From: Sarcocystis neurona
Lineage: Eukaryota > Apicomplexa > Conoidasida > Eucoccidiorida > Sarcocystidae
Assembly: GCA_000727475.1 (NCBI GenBank)
Contig: KL647297.1
Span: 2,499,577-2,563,576 of the forward strand
Length of the DNA: 64,000 bases
Direction: 5' to 3'
Shown here: piece after piece, positions 47,901 through 58,000 of the stretch
How positions within the stretch are numbered: position 1 is the stretch's first letter
Layout: each line of letters opens with the position of its first letter
The notes under the pieces: generated by a model
Databases searched by the model: none
What the model was told of the DNA's origin: nothing
Seen by the model: only the letters and a program-made list of their open reading frames with translations
Position numbers and translations under genes: made by a program

Positions 47901-50900
47901 CTATCTACCTGTCCATCTTTCTATCCATCTATCTATCAATCTATATATATATATGTATACCTCCTGTGAATACGCTTGTGTCTGCATTCTCCGTGAGGCT
48001 GCGCGGGTGTCTCTCCGCCGTTTCGTTTGTATGCTCGTGACAACCTACACATCCCACGTATACATATACACATAAGTATATACAGATATATCTATGGCAT
48101 ATATATCTATATGTGTATGTTCCTCCATGTGTACAAGTTCTTATCTCACTGTTTGTATGTTAATACATCTGCGGATTATTAAAAGTACGCGTGTAGAGGT
48201 ATGCAGTGCTCTCTTGCCGATCCATCTGCTAATATCGCTGTATCCCGAGTAAGCGCGCGAGCTTGCGGACGTAGCAACGTGTATATCTATAACGCAGCCT
48301 GTTGTGGTGAGCGTGCAAGGTGGGGTTTGTTGTATACAAACATGTCAGCAGCGAGACAGTGCCATGACGAGCAGCGGCGCAGCAGCGGGGAAGCAGCGGG
48401 GAAGCAGCGGGGAAGGAGCGGGGAAGCAGCGCGGAGGCAGGTCTTGTTCTGTATACCTGCTGGTCCAGCAGCGCAGCCGCTCTTTTTCTGTGTATGTGTA
48501 CACACCTCTGAGAAGAGAGGCCGAGGTAAAAACGTGGGGTTTCGCTGCTGCCCTCTGTGCCTAGCAGACGTGGGGATGCAGGGGCGGGGTCGTGCCACTA
48601 CCGGGGCGCTGGAAGTGCATGCGTCAGTTTTTCGGGGCGCGCACGTTGCGGACCCACGGCGAAGAGGCGTTGTTCTACGAGGGCAGGGGGGTATTTGCAG
48701 CTGCAGCCTTCTTGGAGTGTCAGCAGACATTTGTAGGAAGTTCCCTCGTGTGTAGGTCAAAGGACGAGGGTGTGTGAAGTCTGTCTGCATGGGCGAGAAC
48801 AGAGCGGCGGACTTTTTCTGCTGTCCTGCGAGCCGCTGGTGTTTCTGCTGCTGCGGGCGCGTCGTCGCGTGCTGCGTTGTGCTGCTCGATCTGCAGCGCC
48901 ATCCTCCGGGACCGGGCGATCAACTACGGAGCGAACAAAGAAAGCCTGGGCCAGCTGCTGCGCGACTTTTTCAAAGTATGTTTCCCCCTCGCGAATCAAA
49001 GAAGTAGCTGCTGCGCGAGTTCGTCACCGTGAGTGCCTTTCCCCTCTTCAGCCAGATAAAAAGCTGCTGCCCGAGTTCTTCAGCGTGAGCAAATTTCCGC
49101 TTTTCCTCGGCTCTCGCGTGTCTCGCGGCCTTGCGCCTCCCCGTTCGTCTGTCGTGGTGGTGACCCGCCCGTTGCGCGTGGCGGCTCTGCAAACGCATGC
49201 GCCGGTGCCCCTCGCCTGCCTGCGCCTACGAGGTGTCCTTCGCTAAAGCGTGTTTTGGTGGGCAGCCTGGTCGTAGCACAGACCCCGAGGACTCTAGGCA
49301 CTTCTTCTCTCGCAGGCGGGGATTGTTCGAGAAAACTTCTGTGTCTGTTCGTTGCTGCTACCCTGCCGCAGCACGTTGGCTCCTGATCTGCTGCGCGCTG
49401 CCGTGCCGTGTGTGTGTGTGTGGTTGGGGGGGAGATATAACACCGACATTTCTGTTTTTGTCTGCTGCTGCGCATCTCGCCTTCGTGCGGCCCTCCGCTA
49501 TATTATTGCCGTTTGCATGCGTACGTGCGTCTCCTATGTATACGTGTGTATGTGTGCGTCTCTCTCACCAAGAGGACATTTGGTGGACGTCGAAGAACTT
49601 TGCGAAGGATACGCGCCGTATTCACTTCTCCCTTCTCGCCCCCTCCTCTCTGTTTTTCCCCTGCTGCGAGTTGCTCGTAGACACGCACAGACCGACTAGT
49701 TGTGGGTCTGCATGCATGTGTGTCCTCCTATAGACATGGCGTATACAGTGGACTACATCACGGTAGACCACTACTCCAAAGTGCAACATATGCGTAGTTC
49801 TCTAGATATATATGTACGTACATATATGTATATCTGTGCCTTGAACGAAAGTAGAACATCGGAATTTTCTGTACGCATACTCACCTGTATATATGTCTGG
49901 CTTGAAAAAAACGTGCAGCATCTGTGTAGTTCTGTATAAGCATATGTACATATATATATGTGTGGAAAGTGCAACGTCTGTGTAGTTCTGTATAAGCATA
50001 CGTGTGTATATAGAAAGAAAGTGCAACGCCTGGGTAGTAGTTCCGTACACGTATATACATCCATCTATATAGAAAGAAAGCGCAACATCTTTGTAGTTCT
50101 GTATAAACACATCTTTGTGTGTATATACATATCCGCACTGGTAGAAAGTACAACGTCTGCGTAGTCGTTCTGTACACGCATATATATATGTATATGGAGA
50201 ATGTCTACGTATACACCTTCGAGAGAAATGGCGCGCTGATACAGCCGTCGCCTGACAGACGACAGGACGCACAGGTTAGTGGACAGCAGCCACCACGTCC
50301 GTACGTATCGATCTGCAGCTGTGTATATATGTGTGCGGTGGCACCACCAACGTGTGCTTTTTAATACATGTAGTAGTTCCACAAGTCCACAGCCACACTA
50401 TAAATTCGTGTACGCGCATGTTGTTCTACAACTGCAGCAGACCGGATCTGCATTTGTATACATGAATACACGCATATACGAGGCATCCTATACATACACA
50501 TACATGCAATAAGATATATTCGTGTGATAGGCCTAGGACTGCGTAGCTATATTTACGTCTCTGTGTACAGAAAAATCCATATCTGTATATATAAGAGCCC
50601 GCGGCCAAGAAGGATGGCTGTCCTTCAAGGCGTCTTGCTTTTCCCTTCACCCAAGTGCACCTGCAGTGATGACATGTTTACACATATATATATATATATA
50701 TATGTATTTATCTATGTGTGTCTATCTCTCTCTACATATAGGTGCAAACCAACATATATGTAGAAGGCTTCTGTGGTAGATTTAGATCGCTAGCAAGATA
50801 CGGTAGGAAAACGTAGACATAGACAGCGGTAGTTTATTTACACGTCTGTGTGCGCCTATATATCAATACATACACGTGTGCGTGCACCTGCAGGGAATGG

Positions 50901-52244
50901 CAAATATCCACTTTGACGTAGCGCCCTGACAAAAATTCCCCTTTTCTGTACGTAAGGATACTTCGACGTGGACGTTACTTCTTATACCTGATCATCCGTA
51001 CATTGCTAAACTCCACATTTCCACCTGTGTGTGTATTCGTGTCTACTTCTGTTCTGGTCGACTTTCTCTCCGCCGTGGCCCTCTGCGCACAACGATACAT
51101 TTGTTTCCTGGAGGAAAAGCCAATTTACTGCTCGCCGCGTGTAAACTCCTACTTCACATAGCGCGGTCAGGTATACGAGCTGCACGGGCAGCAGCGTAGG
51201 ATACGGCGTTGTTTCTGCGTCTTTTTTTCCTGTGGCTTGCTCATCCTGCTGTCCCTGCAGTTCTACAGCAGCAGCAATCCCCTGCTGGCTCTTCGAGATG
51301 GAGCACTTGTGTGTCTGGAAGTCTACGACGCCACGGCAACCGTAGCTGCTGCTGCTGCTGCGGAACCGCGGGTTGCCACGTCCTCTTCTGCCTGCTCCGT
51401 CCAGGTGCATGCGCAGGTGCTGCAGCAGGAAGGGAAACACCAGCAGGTGGGTGGAGAGAGTGAACAGCAGCAGCCGGACCCCCGGCGATCTGAGCAACGC
51501 CGATGCCTGCCGCAACAGGAAGAGAAGAGAGGGGACGCCCAACTGCAGAAACAGCAGCAGCAGCACGGCCGCTTCTGCACCGTAGCGAACCAAGATGTTG
51601 AGGATAAATTCTTGAGTGACACCGCGTTGTTGCACAGGCTTCCATAGATAAATACGCTGCAGAGGCGCCCAGCAGACACTGCTGTTGCTGATGTTACTGC
51701 TGCTTCACAGGAGCTGCTGCTGCAGCAGCCGCATTGCCAGGTGGCGGACGGACCGACAGCGGAAGGAGGGACGACGACCGGCTGCAGCAGCAGGCGGCTG
51801 CTGATGAGATGCCCTTTAACAAGAGCGGTTGTCAACAGATTCTCGCCGAGCGCGTGGGTGACTATTTGTGAAGAATTTGCTCGCGCAGACCGCCTACTGC
51901 GGCAGCACAACAGCCTGGCTGCTCTGTGTGAGCCGTGTCCCATCAACCACGTCCAAGCTCGGAAAAAAGGTAAATACAGCGGAAGCAGATAACGAACGCG
52001 ATCTCAGCTTCGCTTTCTCCTTTGTGTAACTACACCTCTCTGCTTTTGTGTGCACGTGTACGCGTCTCTAGTGTGCATGTGTCAGCTGTTTTCTTCAGCT
52101 CGAAACTTGTCTTTCTCCGTCGTATGGCGACGTCTCTGCCTTTTTCCTGTGCGCATGTGTGTGTCTGCACGTTTAGCCCCCCCACGTGGACTGCTTCGTG
52201 CTTCTGGCTCTTCCACAGAAACAGCAGTCCCAGCGGCTCTATAG
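32989..52244 (+). CDS. Cid1-like terminal nucleotidyltransferase (TUTase / non-canonical poly(A) polymerase)
   Basis: Twelve exons: 32989-37208, 38746-38844, 40385-40456, 41355-41436, 42702-42773, 43976-44133, 45349-45438, 46891-47001 (5' edge uncertain), 48897-48975, 51261-51625, 51809-51969, 52099-52244. All phases agree (about 1,884 residues). A TGA lies four codons before the ATG. Exon 1 encodes about 1,400 residues of Ala/Ser-rich low complexity. Joining exons 2-4 gives the catalytic start FGSCANGFW-IRGSDIDSC with Asp1469 and Asp1471. Exon 5 gives AVVVPAQVPIAK. Exon 6 gives LIDISINN (third Asp, 1524) and DWRVRPLGRFIKFWA. Exon 7 gives EGTLSTYTLML. Exon 8 gives DGLPRPLPFATDA. Exon 9 gives NKESLGQLLRDFF. 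Exon 10 gives VEDKFLSDTA. Exon 11 gives ICEEFARADRLL and LCEP. This is the full catalytic plus PAP-associated order of the family, which adds U or A to RNA 3' ends. Exons 10-12 have the least certain borders. Confidence 0.9.
33090..37160. repeat. coding CAG/CTG trinucleotide arrays in nucleotidyltransferase exon 1
   Basis: Long imperfect AGC/GCA and CTG/TGC tracts fill most of exon 1. On plus they read mainly as Ala with Ser and Pro; on minus as Leu, Ala or Gln. At about 35000-35095 a 15-bp CTCGTGCTGCCTCTG-type unit is repeated five times. Direction changes from CAG-rich to CTG-rich and back near 34320 and 35640. The flanking non-repeat residues (for example RDLLDKTRITEDRQPEDA near 37090) support the plus frame at the 3' end. 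Confidence 0.8.
37790..38460. repeat. intronic CTG/TGC tract and GTA run
   Basis: CTGCTG-rich DNA in intron 1 of the nucleotidyltransferase gene, with a (GTA)n stretch at about 38427-38445 and TA microsatellites at about 37665-37690 and 38155-38175. Open frames here are repeat shadows. Confidence 0.7.
39290..40190. repeat. CTG/CTC-type trinucleotide array broken by a gap
   Basis: Dense CTGCTG and CTCCTG repeats flank the N run on both sides. The whole array lies in intron 2 of the nucleotidyltransferase gene, so the gap probably removes repeat rather than coding sequence. Confidence 0.85.
39510..40072. other. assembly gap (563 N)
   Basis: Unsequenced stretch inside a trinucleotide array in intron 2 of the nucleotidyltransferase gene. 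The catalytic exons on either side are intact. Confidence 0.98.
41440..42460. repeat. intronic CAG array with a higher-order unit
   Basis: CAGCAG and AGCAGC sequence in intron 4. Above the triplets there is a longer recurrent pattern (GTGCGGCAGGGACAGCAG-GTTGCAGCA, ATGCCAGTGGCGCAGCAGG, then TTCACGAGTTCAGCAGC-like words) recurring every 60-100 bp between 41570 and 42000. Confidence 0.65.
43470..43830. repeat. degenerate minisatellite in intron 5
   Basis: Units combine TTTCTCTGGCATTTG, a CTACTAGTAGAC or CTACCTGTAGAC word, TATCTGAGGCATCT or TATCTTAGGCATGT, and TATACC. At least four variants are recognisable, about 65-110 bp apart, with an embedded CTACTACTA run. Confidence 0.7.
46070..46320. repeat. 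intronic CTG array with a 36-bp higher-order unit
   Basis: CTGCTGCTG-rich DNA in intron 7. Between about 46140 and 46260 a 36-bp unit (GGTGTACCTGCACCCGCTGC then TGCTCCTGCTGCT) is repeated nearly perfectly three to four times. Confidence 0.8.
47450..48130. repeat. TA, TATCTA and GTGTCT microsatellites
   Basis: Intronic runs of TATATA at about 47460, 47640 and 47940, a CTATCTATC run at about 47895-47945, and scattered GTGTCTGTG words. No exon is supported. Confidence 0.75.
48952..49112 (+). repeat. three-copy tandem repeat carrying a splice donor in each copy
   Basis: Copies start at 48952, 49005 and 49061 (53-56 bp apart) with AGCTGCTGC, then GACTTTTTC, GAGTTCGTC or GAGTTCTTC, then a donor (GTATGT, GTGAGT, GTGAGC) and a pyrimidine-rich stretch. 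Copy 1 is the 3' end of nucleotidyltransferase exon 9. Copy 3 follows a CCCCTCTTCAG acceptor, so 49052-49084 could be a 33-nt in-phase cassette exon (PDKKLLPEFFS). Confidence 0.7.
49778..50205. repeat. intronic minisatellite, about seven units of 50-70 bp
   Basis: Units begin AAAGTGCAACNTCTG and continue GTAGTTCTGTATAAGCATA, then a variable TA-rich spacer. Starts are near 49778, 49847, 49909, 49966, 50017, 50077 and 50145. Units four and five are best conserved. The array is in the intron between nucleotidyltransferase exons 9 and 10. Confidence 0.8.
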
Positions 52245-53498
52245 CCAGCCGTGTAGACTTCGCCATTCGCAGAACTCGTGGGGCGCGTTGCGTCCGAGCT
52301 GAACCCGCCTACGCATCTGTCGAACCCGTTTCTTGGCCACCGTGGACCTCCCCGCCGCGCGGACCCTCTCTTTATACAGCGATATTCACCATTCACATAC
52401 ATGTCTGCGCCTCATCCGTAGCAGCAGACTAGCCACGCACGTACGCATGTCTCTTTTTCTGTGGCATGTGTCTGGTCACGGCTGTTGAATTGAATCTTTG
52501 CTTGTTCCTCCTCTGTCTTTTCAGCCCTTCGCCACCGCAGGCAGGTGCCCGCCTGTTAATTTTTGCTTGTCCCAGTACAATCGCATGCATGCAGGGCGCC
52601 TGTTCCTCTCAGTTTTCGCGCCTCTACTGTGGGGGCTCACCCGTGTCTCTCTGCAATTTCTCTGCTGGTAGAGGGAGAGTTTACGCAGAACAGCAGCGGC
52701 AGCGGCAACAACGCAGATAGACTTGCCGACAGCTTGGCTGCCGTATGTGAGTGGTAGTGACGAGCAGGTGACGGCAGTGCGCGAATAGTAACAAAGCGAA
52801 GTAGGTAGTTGTGAAATATAGAGCCAAGGGGGGATAGGCGTCTATGTGTAAACGAGCTTGCTCAGACGGACGCAAGTGGTCTAAGACGCATACACACACA
52901 TACGCTAAAGAGAGCTCGTGCAGAAGTGTAGGCGTGGCCGGTGAGTTGTCGCCGCTCCTGTAGAGCGCTATTGATATATCGAGCGCGGGGAACTCCCCTG
53001 CTGCAGGGGCGCACACCCGGCAGCAGTGTGTTTTGTGGAACGCAGTGAGAGCAGCAAGATCAAAATAGAAGATGCCGCTGAAGCAAATTTGTTGTGAGCC
53101 TGCTGCGATCTCTGTCGCTGCGGGGGGGGACCTTGGTGCCTTGCTGCTGCTGCTGCTCGTAGATCCGGGTGGTGGCCCGTAATGCTACTGACGCTGGTGC
53201 TGCTCGTGGAGCGCCAGTGGTGCCGTGTGGCTGTGTGGTGCTGCCTTTTTGTGATGAACAGCACGGCTGCTGAAGAGCCTGCACCTGCGTGCGCTGGCGG
53301 CCCAGCGCGCGCTGCCTCACCGGCAGCTGGTGCTGCTGAGGAAGGCGCAGGAGCGTCGGAGTGATGCTTCTCAGTCCTCCCCTGCGACCGCTGCGACGTT
53401 GGCTGCGGGCCAAGTTCTTTTACGTGGGGCGGCAGCGGCGGAACTCCCCCGTGGTGCTGTGAGTCTGTCCCCTGCTGCGGGCAATTCCTTCGTTCCAG

Positions 53499-55073
53499 CA
53501 ACGCCGCCGCGGGCCACCCTGCAGCGCAGCAGTGCGCTAGGAACACCAAATCCCCGGCGCAAATTTCCAAGTAAGCTGTTGATGGCAGCCTTGTGGTATA
53601 CCGCCGCTTCACCTGCTAATTTGTTTGCATCGCTGGGGCTGCTGAAGAGGACTTGCTGCTGTTGTTGCTCCTCGTACCATGCAAGGAACCGCTGGGGCTT
53701 TCTGCTGTCATTGCTGGCACTGCAGCTGTTGCTGCTGGCTATCTTGCTGTGAGCGGTTCTGCGGTGATGTCGGGAAGCCCGCCCACCGTCGTGCGACGCG
53801 CGTCATTTGCGTCGGTTGGCTTTTCCGCTTCTATCCTGCAGTGCCGCAGCCCCAAACGGGACTTCCCCGTCCTGATGTCCCTGCTGTCAAATCTCGAGAA
53901 GACGTAGAATGTACGCCGATAACAGCAGCAACAGGGAAGCTGCGTCAGTTGCGCGAGAGAGAAATCGGAGAAGGGCAGCTGCTGCTAGGCGGGGGCGGCG
54001 GTGGCGTACGGACACCTGAGCATCTGCGTGCGTCCTCCCCGTCTGCTGCCGCTGCTGCAGCAGCACCAGAATCTGTCTTCACATCTTCTCGTCCCATGAC
54101 GCCAGTCGCTGGTCCTTTGCCGAATTTCCTGAAGGCGGCAGCTCCTCCTGCAGCTACGCCCGATCCAGCAGGCGCTACCGACGAAGCGTGGAATGTATGG
54201 CTGCGCAACACCGGCGTGTCCTCACGCGACTCGGCTGCAGCATCGCCTGTGTACGATTCCGCCAACCGCTGCTTGGCTCGTCCTTGGACTCCTCCCTCTG
54301 TAGTTTCAGGTGATCCTGCTGCCGACGCTGCCCCGAGCAAGCACTGTTTCTCGAAAAAAGCAGCTGCAGCTGGTACTAAAGCAACGCCCACAGTAGCGGG
54401 TCAGGCAGCTTGCAACACAACAGCAGCGGGATCAACAGGACAGGCTGTGGATGTAAGTCGCGCATATAGCGAGATGACCTTGCAGCAGCTACGGCGCATG
54501 CAGGATTATGTGCAGCAGCAGCTGTCGCTGGTAGAGATGAAATTGAACCGTCTACAAGAACTGCAGCAGCAGTCGCCTGCAGAGGTTGTGAATCGCGTGC
54601 AGCCGAAGACGCAGCAGCAAAGCGTACAGCAAAGCACGCTGCAGCAACGACAAATATTAAAGAGCGGAGGTTACGGTGAGCGACGACGGAAATCGGCGCC
54701 GCACGTCGAGGCTGCTCCTGCGGAAGTCCTTTCTGAACCGCGACAACAGCAGCTGCGATGCCAAGCTTCACGAAATGTCAACGGACAAATGCAGAGCTCG
54801 AATTTCGAGCAGAGCCACCGGCAGCAACTGCGGCAGCAGCAGGTCCGTCTCACATCCCCAACCCAGCAGCGGCCGCAGCAGCAGTGGCAGCAGCGGCAGC
54901 AGCAGCCGCGGGGCAAGGTTGGTGAGCACATACAGAAACCGATGTGGAATGAACCAGGAGAAGATGCTTACGCACTGGGCAAGAGCAGCACCACACACAA
55001 GCGGCGAGTTGCTGCTGCTGCTTGTTCGAAGGAACTGCCGCCGTCTTCCGCTGCAGACGATTCGCGCCGGTAG
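53499..55073 (+). CDS. 3' part of a gene for a coiled-coil, Gln/Ala-rich protein of unknown function
   Basis: The main exon runs from 53842 (after TCTATCCTGCAG) to the TAG at 55071-55073. A preceding exon at 53499-53570 joins it in phase across a 271-nt intron (TTCCAG acceptor, CCAA|GTAAGC donor) and reads TPPRATLQRSSALGTPNPRR. The protein is rich in Ala, Pro, Ser and Gln. It has a clear amphipathic helix with Gln runs (LQQLRRMQDYVQQQLSLVEM, then LNRLQELQQQ, near 54480-54575) that should form a coiled coil. Basic Gln-rich sequence and a hydrophilic end (MWNEPGEDAYALGKS) follow. A further exon at 53375-53458 with a GTGAGT donor is phase-compatible, but the 5' end is not resolved. Ser/Thr-Pro sites suggest phosphorylation. 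No family was recognised. Confidence 0.6.
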
Positions 55074-55079
55074 TTTGTT

Positions 55080-58000
55080 ACCCCTCTCGTCTCGTCCCTC
55101 GTCCCCTGCGAGGCCCTGCCCTGCGCAGTACTTTGACCCGTATCCTTTCGTATCAAACACCGCACACGTAGTGCTGAAAGTGAAAAGTTGTGCTTGTTGC
55201 ATGCTAGTAGCTTCCTCAGATCTGGACTCGACGACGACTAACGGAGGACACATATACACAGTGCCGAGAACACCTATGCGGTTGAGGAATGCACGTCGTC
55301 TCATCTGTGAAAAGAGAGCAGGGAAGCACTAACGAATTTAGACGACTTATCTGCTAGTGTTGGAGAACAAAACGTGTTACAAATCCACAGGGTGCATCCG
55401 CTAGTACCGCTGAGTCGTGATAACAACTCTTTTAAAATTTTCTCTGTGATGCGTACGGAGGCCGGCAACGAGCGGTTTGGTAAATCAGCGCGGAAAAACG
55501 ACAAGTCAGTGCAAATAGTCACACACAAGTACATTTATATAGTTGCATATCACTATGTTAGTTTTGTTTACATTTACTTGTTGTACAGCCGTTCTTCTGC
55601 ATATGTCAACATCCGGCTGGTGAGGGCGAAATACGTACACGTCTGCATCACATCAACGTATACCAGTCACTTCTATTCAAACACTTTGAGGTAAGCTTAC
55701 ACATCTTGCACAACGCGACATCTAACAAGTTTTCTCCTTGTTTTAGTTGAACCTTCCAGTGCAGAAGGAGAAAGCAGGTAACTTGTCTATGTACTCCATC
55801 ATATGCTTCAATACTTCAGGTACACAAGGCATGGCTCTCTTGAATTAAAGAGCATTTCACATTTCTGTCGACGTGCGGAGTTGACCGCTCCTGCATAAAC
55901 ATCTGCAGAATTTAACGATCACGCAGCGACATTCGGCGGCATGGCCCTTTCTAACTTGCTCTGCCGTAGCGGCGACGCTTCCGCGACTTTATCACGCATA
56001 TGCGCATACAAACATATGTATACATAGAGATGGAGAGGTTAAACCTCGGTTTTAAAGACAGGAACAGCGGGTACGTAGAACTGCAGCTACCTACACGAAG
56101 GCCTATATACATCAGGGTATGTATACGAGTTGGAGATCACAGTTGCTAGAGACAGGTGTTCCGGGTATTTCACATATTCGAGCGCATACTTGTGCGTCGA
56201 TAGATATAAAAGTGGCTGTACGCTAATAAGTATGTATAATGTATATACTTATATACACACCCACAGTGATGTTCAAAAATGAAAGCCTACTGCACACAGT
56301 GACAAATGCGAGAGCGTGTGTATATATATACATATATGTAAAAATAAATATGCGTACCTGTATACATAGGTATATGTACCCAGTCTATACCGGCTGATTC
56401 ATGCGCCGATGACATGCACAAGGGACACCAAATCATATTCGGGAAATCACATACAAACACGTATATTTGCATACGTATATTTTGATGCCCTGGTATGGCG
56501 TGGGGTCATATATATGTATAGATGTCACTGTCTCAGCGTGCGTGCTATGACGTCTGTGTGCTTATCGCGAGGCGGGGCAGCTGCTGCTGCAGGGGCCTTA
56601 AACAGTTCAGTGCAGCTGGAGCTCTCAGAATGCCATGTATGCTGGGCAGCTACATTCCCAGTTTTTGTCTTTGTAGAGCAGATGCCCTCTGCCTCAACTT
56701 TGAGAAGTCACCAGCACCTAACAAAAGCGGCCACCGATCAGTAATCATTTTTACCTCAGGGGAAGTCACCACGTGATCTGTACAGTCAATTTGCTGCATT
56801 ACAGGGTTTTCAAGGCTGTGTCAAGGGAACAAGTGTACCGCATTAACACACTAGGACACAGTTTCATTCATCTTATCAAATGCCCTTGCAGTGGTGCTCA
56901 CACACGCGAATAGTTTCATCGACGGACTGTATCGTAGGAATACAAGGAATCAAACGCGATAAAGCAGTTCCTGCTAATAGTTCTTACATCCTGCTACGTG
57001 CTACTTGACACAGTTAACGCGGGCGCAACAACATACTCAACTGCCAAACGTGCAGCACATCTGCGCGTGGCTCTCCAGTTTTGCGTTGTGTCTTTGTTCT
57101 CTGCAGGTGCAGAAAGTCTGTGTCTAGATGCCTTCAAGGCCATGATTCCGCAACTAGGGTGCACGGACATCAGGCAATCACGCATACAACTTGCAGTAGT
57201 ACACCTGTAGCAGACAAGTTTTCAGTGTAAAAGACTTGGAAGCAGCTGCCCTTTTGCACACCCACTCTGACACAGAGCGATGCATGTGGCAAGCGATGAG
57301 AATCCAATTTCGGCAATGTGCTCTTACACAACGTATAATGAGAGAAAGCTCGTGTACGATGAAGCGACTCTCAGTTACACCTACGCAGCGCATTCTGTCT
57401 ATCCCTCGAGTCTGAAACGTGGGCTCTTTCATGTCCACACTTTTGCCACGTACCTGATGACCCTACGCTTCGATCTTCGAACAAAGCGGCTGTTGCTGAA
57501 ATGAATGTGGTCACCGTTGCCCAGCTTTGCACATCTTATACATAGGAGCACGCGGTTCGTCAGAGTGTTCAAGATGTCTGCAGTTTTGTACTCAGTGTTC
57601 CACAAGTGTCCCACATGCGCGTGCAACGACGCCTGACCGATTGGACGCACCTGTGCGTCATGCACGTTGAATGGGTTCACCAAACAACGCTCTTGTGTAT
57701 GGTCCCAGCTTGATAGAAAGCAGCTGCTGTTTCAGTTTCCCACCTTTCTTTATTAACCTTTTCTCAAGCATGAGACAAGACCTGCGGCTTTTGTAATTCC
57801 ACAGCAGTAAGCTCAGTGGCACCGGGTGCCACGACAACAGTCGCAGTCACGTGCTCGGATCGCGCGTGTTTTTCACACAAGAAGAGAGTTTTTATTTCGT
57901 TGTTCGCCCCCATGACCCTCCTCGACCAGTGCGCGCGAAAATATTCTCCTGTCGTAGTTCGCCCAGCTCATGATAGCATAATGTTGCCCCGAGCAGGAAT

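Noticed and set aside
51006..51635. Minus-strand hydrophobic ORF looking like a multi-pass membrane protein (briefly compared with ARV1)
   Set aside because: Its Leu-rich helices come from CTG runs antisense to nucleotidyltransferase exon 10. The plus frame here joins exon 9 in phase and carries family-like motifs (NKESLGQLLRDFF-FYSSS; VEDKFLSDTA). No zinc-ribbon exon was found on minus.
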